This document shows positions 31,511 to 38,324 of a stretch of 38,324 bases of DNA, piece after piece. A program made the translations under genes and the position numbers. A model generated the notes under the pieces. The model was not told the DNA's origin. It did not search any database and saw only the letters and a program-made list of their open reading frames with translations. Origin of the DNA: Nitrospira sp. (GTDB lineage Bacteria; Nitrospirota; Nitrospiria; Nitrospirales; Nitrospiraceae); the NCBI GenBank assembly GCA_016788885.1, contig JAEURX010000015.1, positions 1 to 38,324 of the forward strand. Direction: 5' to 3'. How positions within the stretch are numbered: the stretch's first letter is position 1; each line of letters starts with the position of its first letter.

Positions 31511-31789
31511 ATGAAACAAGCCATCGCAATTGCGCTGTTGTCCGGCTTGGTGACGAGTCCAGCCTGGGCAGTATTCGAAACTAATGCACAGTTGGCCGCT
31601 TCTGCAACGGTGTCCTTGGAGGATGCGGTGAAACATGCCTTGAAAGCCGTTCCCGGAAAGGCCGTGGAGGCTGAAATCGGAAAGGAAGACGGCCGGACGG
31701 TCTATGAGGTCGAAATCATCGACATCAACAACAAGACGCAGAAGGTGTATGTCGATGCGCAGAACGGTCAGATCACGAGTGACCGATGA
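31511..31789 (+). CDS. Secreted PepSY-domain protein
   Basis: This 92-residue protein has a signal peptide (KQAIAIALLSGLVTSPAWA) and one PepSY domain: SLEDAVKHALKAVPGKAVEAEIGKEDGRTVYEVEIID, then KVYVDAQNGQI. Small periplasmic PepSY proteins are thought to inhibit or modulate proteases. ATG 31511 follows GGAGTAGGGAAG. It lies between two CsbD genes on the same strand. Confidence 0.85.
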   Translation: MKQAIAIALLSGLVTSPAWAVFETNAQLAASATVSLEDAVKHALKAVPGKAVEAEIGKEDGRTVYEVEIIDINNKTQKVYVDAQNGQITSDR

Positions 31790-31861
31790 GGATGAGGGGA
31801 GGAGTCCGGCTGACCCTCAGGCAGGGCGCCCCCGGATCGACGCCATCGAAAGGACGGCATC

Positions 31862-32215
31862 ATGACATTACGACCGCGACTGCTGAGTATGACACTGATA
31901 GGTGTGGCTCTGACCGCGGGGATGGCGCAGGCGGAGCAAGGGCCAGCAACAGTCTGCATCGGTCTCCACGCCGACACCGGTTCGGCCATGGTCGTGGTGA
32001 ACCAGGATCAGTTTGAAGGCAAATGGAAGCAGTTCAAGGGCGAATTGAAGAAACAGTGGGGTGAGTTTACCGACGACGACTTGTTGGCCATCGAAGGCCG
32101 CGTCGACAAACTCGAGGGCAAGATTCAGGAACGGTATGGCGACCGCCGGGAAGAGGTGAAACGGTGGGTCGATGAGTGGTTCGATCACCACGGCAGCCGT
32201 CCGCGCGAGTCATGA
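31862..32215 (+). CDS. CsbD-family protein with N-terminal signal-like segment
   Basis: The C-terminal 70 residues are a CsbD domain (NQDQFEGKWKQFKGELKKQ; FTDDDLLAIEGRVDKLEGKIQERYG) closely related to the 31221 protein. Ahead of it is a 42-residue segment, LRPRLLSMTLIGVALTAGMAQA plus a short linker, that reads as a cleavable signal peptide. The only well-placed ribosome site (AAAGGAC) is before ATG 31862. An internal ATG at 31988 has none. Export of a CsbD domain would be unusual, as the family is usually cytoplasmic. The ORF is 117 residues long. Confidence 0.8.
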   Translation: MTLRPRLLSMTLIGVALTAGMAQAEQGPATVCIGLHADTGSAMVVVNQDQFEGKWKQFKGELKKQWGEFTDDDLLAIEGRVDKLEGKIQERYGDRREEVKRWVDEWFDHHGSRPRES

Positions 32216-32253
32216 CAAATGCCCACACGGCAGATTTATTCACAAGGAGTCCT

Positions 32254-32853
32254 ATGATGACACGATTGATCTTCCCGGTTGTGCTGACGATTGGAGTTGC
32301 GTTGACGGCCTGGGGGCTGCCCATACCGGCGATCGCGACGGCGGCCGATGACAAGAATCTCTTCGAACAGATCGATATCGGATTGTTGTCCATCGGTGGT
32401 CGAGCCACGTACGTCGATCCAAAAGACGGATCTAGTCGGTGGTTCGGGGGCGGTCAGGTACGGCTGCACCCCTCACGCTATCTGGCCTTCGAAGGGTCGG
32501 TCGACTATCGACGCAATGACATCGGCGACACACGTGTCCATACCTATCCTGTGCAGGTGTCTGCGCTCATTTATCCACTTGGCACGACCAGGCTTGCACC
32601 GTTTCTGTTGGGCGGTGGAGGCTGGTACTACACCACGGTCAAGGGACCTGGCGGCTTCGACGACACCCAGAATCGATTCGGCGCCCATGCCGGCGGGGGA
32701 TTGCAGTTCTTCTTCAATAAGCATGTCTCGATCGACAGCACCTACCGATACATCTGGCTGGAGAAGATCCAATCCAAGGACCAGAACATCGTAGATAAGA
32801 AGTTTCAGGACAACGGGCACATGGTGACGGTCGGCGTCAACTTCCATTTTTAA
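32254..32853 (+). CDS. Small outer-membrane beta-barrel protein (OmpA/OmpW-like barrel)
   Basis: This 199-residue protein has a signal peptide (TRLIFPVVLTIGVALTAWGLPIPAIA) and alternating beta strands (LLSIGGRATYVDP, WFGGGQVRLHPSRYLAFEGSVDYR, VQVSALIYPL, FLLGGGGWYYTTV, AHAGGGLQFFFNKHVSIDSTYRYIWLE). It ends in the C-terminal Phe (VGVNFHF) typical of proteins inserted by the BAM complex. ATG 32254 follows AAGGAG. It is the last gene of the CsbD group before a 380-bp gap. Confidence 0.8.
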   Translation: MMTRLIFPVVLTIGVALTAWGLPIPAIATAADDKNLFEQIDIGLLSIGGRATYVDPKDGSSRWFGGGQVRLHPSRYLAFEGSVDYRRNDIGDTRVHTYPVQVSALIYPLGTTRLAPFLLGGGGWYYTTVKGPGGFDDTQNRFGAHAGGGLQFFFNKHVSIDSTYRYIWLEKIQSKDQNIVDKKFQDNGHMVTVGVNFHF

Positions 32854-33235
32854 GCGGCTGCACTCGCCAGTTGAGTACACATGAAGTGTGGGAGTGTGGC
32901 GGGGAAGGTGTGCCCCACGACGAGGGTGAGGTGCCTCCTGGATTGTCGGGTTCGTCCTGTCAGGGGTAAGCGATGGCCCTAGTGCGTGCGGGGTGGGATG
33001 ACTCTATCGCCGGGTATGCGGCCTTGATGGTGGAATCCGACTGTCACCATCCCGGGTGCCATCATTCATGTGAAGGACGGAGGCGTGGTCGTCTCCGTCC
33101 CACGTCTCGGCGAGGTCCGGTAGCTCAGGCATCGGTCATGATTGAGTGTGGAATGAAGTACACGGTCCGTGCGTGTTCCTCTGAACGCGGGGTCATGGGT
33201 AGACTAACCGTTCGTCAGCTGAGAGAGGTATCATC
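32854..33235. other. Intergenic region before the DUF1328 gene
   Basis: I see no convincing gene. It holds a hairpin with 8-bp arms, GGACGGAG (33075-33082) and CTCCGTCC (33093-33100); an isolated CCTAG half-site (32978-32982) without a partner; a short palindrome CACGGTCCGTG (33161-33171); and TAGACT (33200-33205), a possible -10 for the gene at 33236. Confidence 0.4.
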
Positions 33236-33403
33236 ATGCTAAGCTGGGCAGTTACATTTCTTGTCATCGGGCTCATCGCCGGCGTGCTGGGCGTATCAGG
33301 CGTGGCGGGCACTGCGACCCACATCGCCTATGTCTTGTTCGTCGTGTTTCTGATTCTTGCGGCGATCGGGATGGTCATGGGGAAACGTCCCCCTGTGGCC
33401 TGA
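33236..33403 (+). CDS. DUF1328 small membrane protein (YtjA family)
   Basis: This 55-residue protein starts [22 protein letters not shown] and continues [23 protein letters not shown], two hydrophobic helices joined by a short loop, the exact plan of DUF1328. The family is widespread in proteobacterial stress gene sets and its function is unknown. The ATG at 33236 follows GAGAGAGG. It converges on the hybrid kinase gene, whose end is 15 bp away. Confidence 0.85.
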   Translation: MLSWAVTFLVIGLIAGVLGVSGVAGTATHIAYVLFVVFLILAAIGMVMGKRPPVA

Positions 33404-33418
33404 GGGAGAACAGGGCCC

Positions 33419-36232
33419 TCATCGGCCGGCGCGAACGGTGTTGACGATCGCTTCATACAGTTGGCCGGCGGCGCGTTCTTTGGTCACGAAGACCGCCGCA
33501 CCGGCGCTGAGCATCGCTTCCTCGATGTGGCGTTCGTTCTGGACGGACAACCCGATGATCACGATGTCCGGATGGGTGGCGAGGATTTGGCGTGTCGCCT
33601 CAATGCCGTCGACTTTCGGCATATTGATGTCCATCACCACCACGTCCGGTTCGAGGGTCGCCGTGAGCGCGATCGCGGCCTCTCCATCGCCGGCTTCTCC
33701 GATCACGTCGAGATCTTCATAGCTGTCCAATACACTGCGCAATCCTTGCCGTACCATCGCGTGGTCATCGACGAGCAACACGCGTAGCCGTTGGGAGGAG
33801 ATCGCCCGTGTCCTCGACTGATGCAGGTGTTCTGCTGCGATGGACCGGGCTGAGGGCGCGGTTGTTTCCACGGGAACGGTGATGGTGACGGTCGTTCCCT
33901 GTCCTTCTCCCGACAGTAAACTCAAATGTCCGCCGATGGCTTCCACACGCTCTTGCACGTTAAAGAGCCCGAATTGTCCGGGGTGATCGCGATCCGTTTC
34001 CAGAAGGGTCTCCGGATCAAACCCGCGTCCACCATCGGCGACGGTGATGGTCGTCCAATTCCCCGGGCTTGGCCTCAGCGTGATCGAGGCTTCGGCCGTC
34101 TCGGCATGTTTGACGACATTGAACAGCAGCTCCCGAACGCTCTGGTAGAGGATCACGGCACGTTCCTCAGCCATGGGAAGGTGTTCAATCTCGCAGTGGA
34201 GCGAGACGCTGAGCCCATGGGTTCTCATTTGGCTCGCTAACCATTTGAGCGCAGCGGGGAGACCGAATTGATACAAGACCTGCGGACTCAATTCTGCGAC
34301 CAGCGACCGGGTATAGTTGAGCGATTGCGTGAACACGTCGTCGGTCTCGCTCAACAATTGCTGGGCTTTCGGGTCCTTCACCTGTGGCCTGGCCTGACCG
34401 AGCTTCATTCGTCCGACGACCAACAGTTGGGCCAGGTAATCGTGTAGTTCGGTGGCCAGTCGGCGACGTTCCTGCTGTTCCGTCGTACTGAGATCCGAGG
34501 CCAGGGCGCGCAATCGGGACTGTGAGCGCTGCAGCGCTCGCGTGCGTTCGTCGACCCGCTTTTCGAGTTCGACGGTCCACCGCTGGAGTTGTTCCTCCGC
34601 GTGCTTGCGGTCGGTGATATCGATCGCCGCGCCGAGATAGCCCGTCAGCAGGCCGGTTTCCGTCAACAGCGGAACCCCGCGGTCCAGGATCCAGCCATAC
34701 GTCCCGTCCTGCCGACGCAGACGATATTCCAATTCAAACGGCTCATGACCAGAGCAGTGTGTGTTGTATGATTGGACGAACATCGCCCGATCATCGGGAT
34801 GAATGTTGGTGAGGCGGCCGTTACCCAATTCCTCCTCGAGCGCGCGTCCCGTATAGTCAAGCCAGGATCGGTTCAGCCAGGTGCACAGTCGGTCCGGCCC
34901 CGCCATCCAGACCAGCACCGGCGTGGCATCGGCCAGCATACGGAAGTGGGCTTCGCTCTCACGCAACGTCGCTTCCGCCCGTTTCCGTTCCGTGATGTCG
35001 AACATCACCCCGGTAATCTGCCGCGGGTGGCCGGTGGAATCCGGGAGGACTTGGCCGGTGATTGCAATCCAGGCTTCCGTGAGCGGAGCCTGGCGCAGCA
35101 CGCGACACTCCAGAGCGTATGAGCCTCGGTTGACGACCGCTTCTTCGATGGCCGCCTGCACCTGTTCCCAGTCATCCGGGTGAATGAGGCGGCCGAAAGA
35201 GGCCAGCGTCCCGCCGAAGCTCATGGCCGATACACCGAGCATGACTTCCAATTCAGGCGACAATGCGAGGGTGTGATTGTCGAGATCTTGATGAAACGTG
35301 CCCATACGCCCGGCTCTCAATGCCAGGCGATGACGAGCTTCCCGCTGTTGCAGAATTTGCAGGATGTGTTTTTTCTGACCGTCGGTTTTGTTCAGGCTGC
35401 CGGCCAGCACCCAGAGCGAGGTGAGCATGATCAACATGACCGCAGCCACGGCCAAGGCGACTCCGAAGTTGAAGTCGTAATAGCCTGATCGTTGCGCGGT
35501 GATGCGGATCCACCCGGCAAGAATCGGGAGGCCGATGGCAAAGGGCAGCATGCGTCGCAGCATCACCCCGCCGAGATCATCGCACATCAGCGTGGCCATG
35601 AATCCTCTCGTCGGCCTCGCGGCAAGTATTCCGAGACCGATCAGAAACAACAGGGTGGCGGTGTACAGCGAGACCGTGGAGAAACTACCGACCTGGTAGA
35701 GGGACCGTACCCCATAAAGATAGCCGACCAGCGCGATGGCGCCCATGGTCATTCCGGCCAGTGCCGCATATTGGGAGGGATGCTGGTCGTTCGACACCGG
35801 TTGGTCGAGGGTGATCAATGCGAGAGACAACAGCAGGGTGAGACAGGCGGTGAGGGGTGCCATGCGTCCAGGGTGCAAGGCGGTGTCGATATCGATGTCG
35901 TGCGTGAACCAGAGATCGATACCGATGTTGATACCGAAGACGTATTCAGCCAGGGTAAGTCCGGCAAGGAGGCTTGCGACGCCGGCGGCAGTCTGGGCGC
36001 ATCGTCGGCGAAGCCGGGTCACTGCCGATTCGTCCGCCAGCAACCACAACGCAAGCCCGCAGGAGAGGATCGACATCACGGTGACGGGCTTGATCGTCCG
36101 CAAGGATGGATGGAGGGCGGACACCCAGGAAGGGTCATAGGTCCAGGACAGCAGAACGAGCAGTGGCCAGATGATGGCCGCGAGGGCCGCGAAGCGAGTG
36201 ACAGACGGCAGGAGCTGCAGGACTGGAGTCAT
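33419..36232 (-). CDS. Membrane hybrid histidine kinase, HisKA_3 type, with C-terminal receiver
   Basis: This 937-residue protein has about eight transmembrane segments in residues 10-280 (MASE-like sensor), two PAS domains (about 300-420 and 425-545, ending FDITERKRAE and IDITDRKHAEEQ) and a coiled coil. A NarX/DegS-type HisKA_3 domain follows with H597 in RRLATELHDYLAQLL, then HATPase (VRELLFNVVKHAE, ADGGRGFDPE). A receiver with D868 (VVVMDINMPKVDG) ends the chain. There is no DNA-binding domain, so output must pass to a separate regulator; the LuxR proteins at 24359 and 25046 fit. A CTAGG-type promoter lies 180-225 bp upstream. The ribosome site before ATG 36232 is weak. Confidence 0.9.
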   Translation of the reverse strand: MTPVLQLLPSVTRFAALAAIIWPLLVLLSWTYDPSWVSALHPSLRTIKPVTVMSILSCGLALWLLADESAVTRLRRRCAQTAAGVASLLAGLTLAEYVFGINIGIDLWFTHDIDIDTALHPGRMAPLTACLTLLLSLALITLDQPVSNDQHPSQYAALAGMTMGAIALVGYLYGVRSLYQVGSFSTVSLYTATLLFLIGLGILAARPTRGFMATLMCDDLGGVMLRRMLPFAIGLPILAGWIRITAQRSGYYDFNFGVALAVAAVMLIMLTSLWVLAGSLNKTDGQKKHILQILQQREARHRLALRAGRMGTFHQDLDNHTLALSPELEVMLGVSAMSFGGTLASFGRLIHPDDWEQVQAAIEEAVVNRGSYALECRVLRQAPLTEAWIAITGQVLPDSTGHPRQITGVMFDITERKRAEATLRESEAHFRMLADATPVLVWMAGPDRLCTWLNRSWLDYTGRALEEELGNGRLTNIHPDDRAMFVQSYNTHCSGHEPFELEYRLRRQDGTYGWILDRGVPLLTETGLLTGYLGAAIDITDRKHAEEQLQRWTVELEKRVDERTRALQRSQSRLRALASDLSTTEQQERRRLATELHDYLAQLLVVGRMKLGQARPQVKDPKAQQLLSETDDVFTQSLNYTRSLVAELSPQVLYQFGLPAALKWLASQMRTHGLSVSLHCEIEHLPMAEERAVILYQSVRELLFNVVKHAETAEASITLRPSPGNWTTITVADGGRGFDPETLLETDRDHPGQFGLFNVQERVEAIGGHLSLLSGEGQGTTVTITVPVETTAPSARSIAAEHLHQSRTRAISSQRLRVLLVDDHAMVRQGLRSVLDSYEDLDVIGEAGDGEAAIALTATLEPDVVVMDINMPKVDGIEATRQILATHPDIVIIGLSVQNERHIEEAMLSAGAAVFVTKERAAGQLYEAIVNTVRAGR

Positions 36233-36273
36233 GAGGACCGCTCACTGTCTGGCATACAAACCTATAGTCACAA

Positions 36274-36297
36274 CCTTGGTGCGTCCCTTGGTGCGTC
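36274..36297 (-). repeat. Tandem 12-bp direct repeat in the hybrid-kinase leader
   Basis: CCTTGGTGCGTC occurs twice head to tail (36274-36285 and 36286-36297). It lies in the roughly 175-bp leader predicted between the CTAGG-type promoter and the kinase start codon. No reading frame of interest spans it. Confidence 0.7.
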
Positions 36298-36413
36298 GAT
36301 GGGTGAGCCAAGCGATGGGCATGGCAACACGCCGGCATGGATCAACGTGACGCGATCTGTTTCGAAGAGAGGGCGCAGTGGTGATCGGATGTGAGCGATC
36401 CGTGACACGCATC

Positions 36414-36458
36414 ATCGTACCGAGTCTGAAGGCCAGAGAGTACTGGGGAATCCCCTAG
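36414..36458 (-). promoter_or_regulatory. CTAGG-type box plus -10 for the hybrid kinase gene
   Basis: The minus strand reads CTAGGGGATTCCCCAG (36458-36443), with extended symmetry GGGGATTCCCC. It is followed by TACGAT (36419-36414) at the standard 31.5 bp. If real, the kinase is under control of the same factor as its presumed target genes, a feedback loop. Confidence 0.6.
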
Positions 36459-36484
36459 TTCAGTGCCTGTGACTCCCGTCCCTG

Positions 36485-38323
36485 TCAGGAGGCGACAGGG
36501 CAGTGACGGAGAATGATGTCGTAGAGCTGGCCCGCGGCGGATTCTTTGGGGAGAAAGTCCGCGGCGCCGGCCTCGGTCATCGCAAGTTTCACCTGCGGGT
36601 CGTTTCTGACCGAAATGCCGATGATGGCCATGGACGAATGCTCACGCCGCAGGAGGCGCGTGGCTTCGACACCGTCGATGAGCGGCAGATTGACATCCAT
36701 GACCACGACATCGGGCTGGAGCGATCGCGCCATGATCACGGCATCCTGCCCGTTGGCGGCCTCTCCCACGACCGTCAGATCCGTATAACTGTCCAGGATA
36801 CTGCGCAGGCCCTGTCGGACCATGGCGTGGTCATCCACCAGCAACACCTTCACCGTCTTTGCCTGATCGTTCTCCAGGGTGGTCATGGAGGGGGTGGACC
36901 CCACTTGCCCGCCGGCGGACGGAGCGCCGGCGGCCTGAACCAGCGGAAGATGCAGAATGGCGATCGTTCCGACGCCAGGGGCGGACGACAATTCGCATTC
37001 TCCTCCCAACAATTCCATCCGTTCGCGGATACTCAGCAATCCGAATTTGCCATGGGGCTCTCCCGGGTTGGTGATGTTCGCGACATCGAATCCCACGCCC
37101 TCATCTTCGACGCAAATCCACAACTCCTCCTGCGTATCGACGCTGACTGTCAACGTTGCCTGATCGGTCTTGGCATGTTTGATAATGTTGAACAGCAATT
37201 CGCGGACGGACTGAAAGAGGAGCACGGCCTGATCGTCGGGCAGCGTAAATGGTTTGCTGCCGAGTTCGACCGACACGCGGAGGTTATGCTGCTTCATCTG
37301 CTCGCCCAACCACAGCAACGACTTGGCCAATCCAAATTGATAGAGAATTTGCGGACTGAGTTCGGCGACGAGAGAGCGGGTATAGGTGAGCGCTTGGTCC
37401 AGCATGGTATCCACCTGCACAAGGTTGCTGGAGACAGCCGGGTCACCGACTCGTGGAATGATCTGGGAAAGGCGCAGTCGGCTCGCGACGACCAATTGTG
37501 CCAGGTAATCGTGCAGTTCGGTGGCCAGTCTTCGCCGCTCACGTTGTTCCGTCAGCGTGAGTTCGGACGCCAAGGCGCGTAGGCGCTCCTGGGAAGCCAG
37601 GAGTTCCCGTGTGCGTTCCGTGATACGCGCTTCCAGCTCGCTGGCGGATTCCTGCAGTTGTTGCTCGGCGTGCTTCCGTTCGGTGAGATCCACCAGCATG
37701 TTTACGGTGCCGAATAACTCCTCCGCTTCGTTTCGCAACGGAGTCGAGTGGTGAGTGACTGGAATCAGCGTTCCGTCAGGCCGTTGGATCTTTGCTTCGA
37801 GACCGAGGATCGGGCGGCCACGCGTCAGCGCCTGACGGAGGGGGCAATCATCATCGGTCAGTGGTCGACCGTCGGGTCCACTCAGACGCCAGGAGCCGGA
37901 CCAGTAGGTGACGCCGGGTGTCGGGCGGCACCCCCACAGATCGACCGCCGCCTGGTTGTAGTGTGTAATCAAGCCCTCCGCATTGGTGGTGAACACCGCA
38001 GCGGGGAGCGCTTCTACCAGATGGGCCAAGTGACGTTCCGCCTCTTTGTGTTCGGTGATATCCCTGGCGATCTTGGATGCCCCGACGATACGGCCCCGGC
38101 CGTCCTTGATCGGCGAGACCGTCAGCGAAATGTCGACGAGTGAACCGTTTTTGCGTTGTCGCACGGTCTCGTAGTGATCGATCCGGTGGCCTTGACGAAT
38201 CTGTTCCAGAATACGCGGTTCTTCATCGAAACGGTCTTTGGGGATGAGGCGTTGCACCGGCTGTCCGATCATGTCCTCTGCGGTATAACCGAAGAGGCGT
38301 TGGGCGCCGCGGTTCCAACTCAT
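36485..38323 (-). CDS. Hybrid histidine kinase, HisKA_3 type, with C-terminal receiver (5' end outside window)
   Basis: The visible 612 residues start inside a PAS domain (SWNRGAQRLFGYTAEDMIG), so the true start is beyond the window edge and the ATG at 38323 is internal. A second PAS follows (about 100-215), then a coiled coil, HisKA_3 with H271 in RRLATELHDYLAQLV, HATPase (VRELLFNIIKHAK, EDEGVGFD), and a receiver with D543 (VVVMDVNLPLIDG). From the HisKA_3 domain onward it is closely similar to the 33419-36232 protein, so the pair arose by duplication. It ends about 250 bp upstream of its paralogue on the same strand. Confidence 0.9.
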   Translation of the reverse strand: MSWNRGAQRLFGYTAEDMIGQPVQRLIPKDRFDEEPRILEQIRQGHRIDHYETVRQRKNGSLVDISLTVSPIKDGRGRIVGASKIARDITEHKEAERHLAHLVEALPAAVFTTNAEGLITHYNQAAVDLWGCRPTPGVTYWSGSWRLSGPDGRPLTDDDCPLRQALTRGRPILGLEAKIQRPDGTLIPVTHHSTPLRNEAEELFGTVNMLVDLTERKHAEQQLQESASELEARITERTRELLASQERLRALASELTLTEQRERRRLATELHDYLAQLVVASRLRLSQIIPRVGDPAVSSNLVQVDTMLDQALTYTRSLVAELSPQILYQFGLAKSLLWLGEQMKQHNLRVSVELGSKPFTLPDDQAVLLFQSVRELLFNIIKHAKTDQATLTVSVDTQEELWICVEDEGVGFDVANITNPGEPHGKFGLLSIRERMELLGGECELSSAPGVGTIAILHLPLVQAAGAPSAGGQVGSTPSMTTLENDQAKTVKVLLVDDHAMVRQGLRSILDSYTDLTVVGEAANGQDAVIMARSLQPDVVVMDVNLPLIDGVEATRLLRREHSSMAIIGISVRNDPQVKLAMTEAGAADFLPKESAAGQLYDIILRHCPVAS

Positions 38324-38324
38324 G

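Noticed and set aside
32967-32982. A CCTAG half-site in the gap before the DUF1328 gene
   Set aside because: The partner half (TAAGC) does not match and the nearest TATCGC is one base off spacing; kept only as an isolated half-site.
35492-36394. A 300-codon plus-strand frame antisense to the hybrid kinase
   Set aside because: It is low-complexity Gly/Arg/Gln/His-rich, has no domain, and overlaps the membrane sensor part of a convincing gene.

Overview
The window looks like a chromosomal segment of a Nitrospira-like chemolithoautotroph (Nitrospirota), moderately GC-rich. I infer this from the DabB/DabA inorganic-carbon uptake pair, the di-heme cytochrome, the glycogen/trehalose genes and the dense two-component signalling. 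It is not proven from the sequence alone. No rRNA, tRNA or CRISPR array was seen.

Layout. (1) 1-1400: two IS3-family elements, one cutting into the other. (2) 1401-10702: an inorganic-carbon module made of dabB, dabA and a PII-like protein, followed by a soluble PAS/GAF histidine kinase and an NtrC-type sigma-54 response regulator. A sigma-54-like promoter (1633-1648) with paired palindromes 100-155 bp upstream precedes dabB. A second sigma-54-like promoter (10915-10930) with similar upstream palindromes precedes a small zinc-ribbon gene. (3) 10995-12988: small zinc-ribbon proteins, a DUF2294-like protein and a secreted protein built of three repeats. (4) 13205-18900: an apparent operon of a MauG-like di-heme cytochrome, glgC and treY. 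(5) 19131-25702: a PRC-barrel protein, a GT4 glycosyltransferase, a methyltransferase, a proline-rich secreted protein, a basic protein, an outer-membrane protein, and two convergent LuxR-type response regulators. (6) 25952-33403: superoxide dismutase, a CBS-domain protein, a ferritin-like protein, glgX, two CsbD proteins, a PepSY protein, a small beta-barrel and a DUF1328 membrane peptide. (7) 33419-38324: two tandem paralogous hybrid histidine kinases, the second cut by the window edge.

The most notable signal is a recurring 16-bp palindrome, CTAGG-N6-CCTAG and close variants, found almost only between genes from 13.0 to 36.5 kb. At ten sites its centre lies exactly 31.5 bp upstream of the first base of a TAnnnT-like -10 hexamer, on the strand of the downstream gene. 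That puts the palindrome around -43, a typical position for a dimeric activator. The sites precede stress- and storage-type genes (zinc-ribbon, cytochrome/glgC/treY, PRC barrel, GT4, basic protein, outer-membrane protein, superoxide dismutase, ferritin-like/glgX, CsbD cluster) and one hybrid kinase. I infer a local stress/storage regulon driven by a LuxR-type regulator. The two LuxR response regulators and two HisKA_3 hybrid kinases inside the cluster are the obvious candidates for its signalling circuit.
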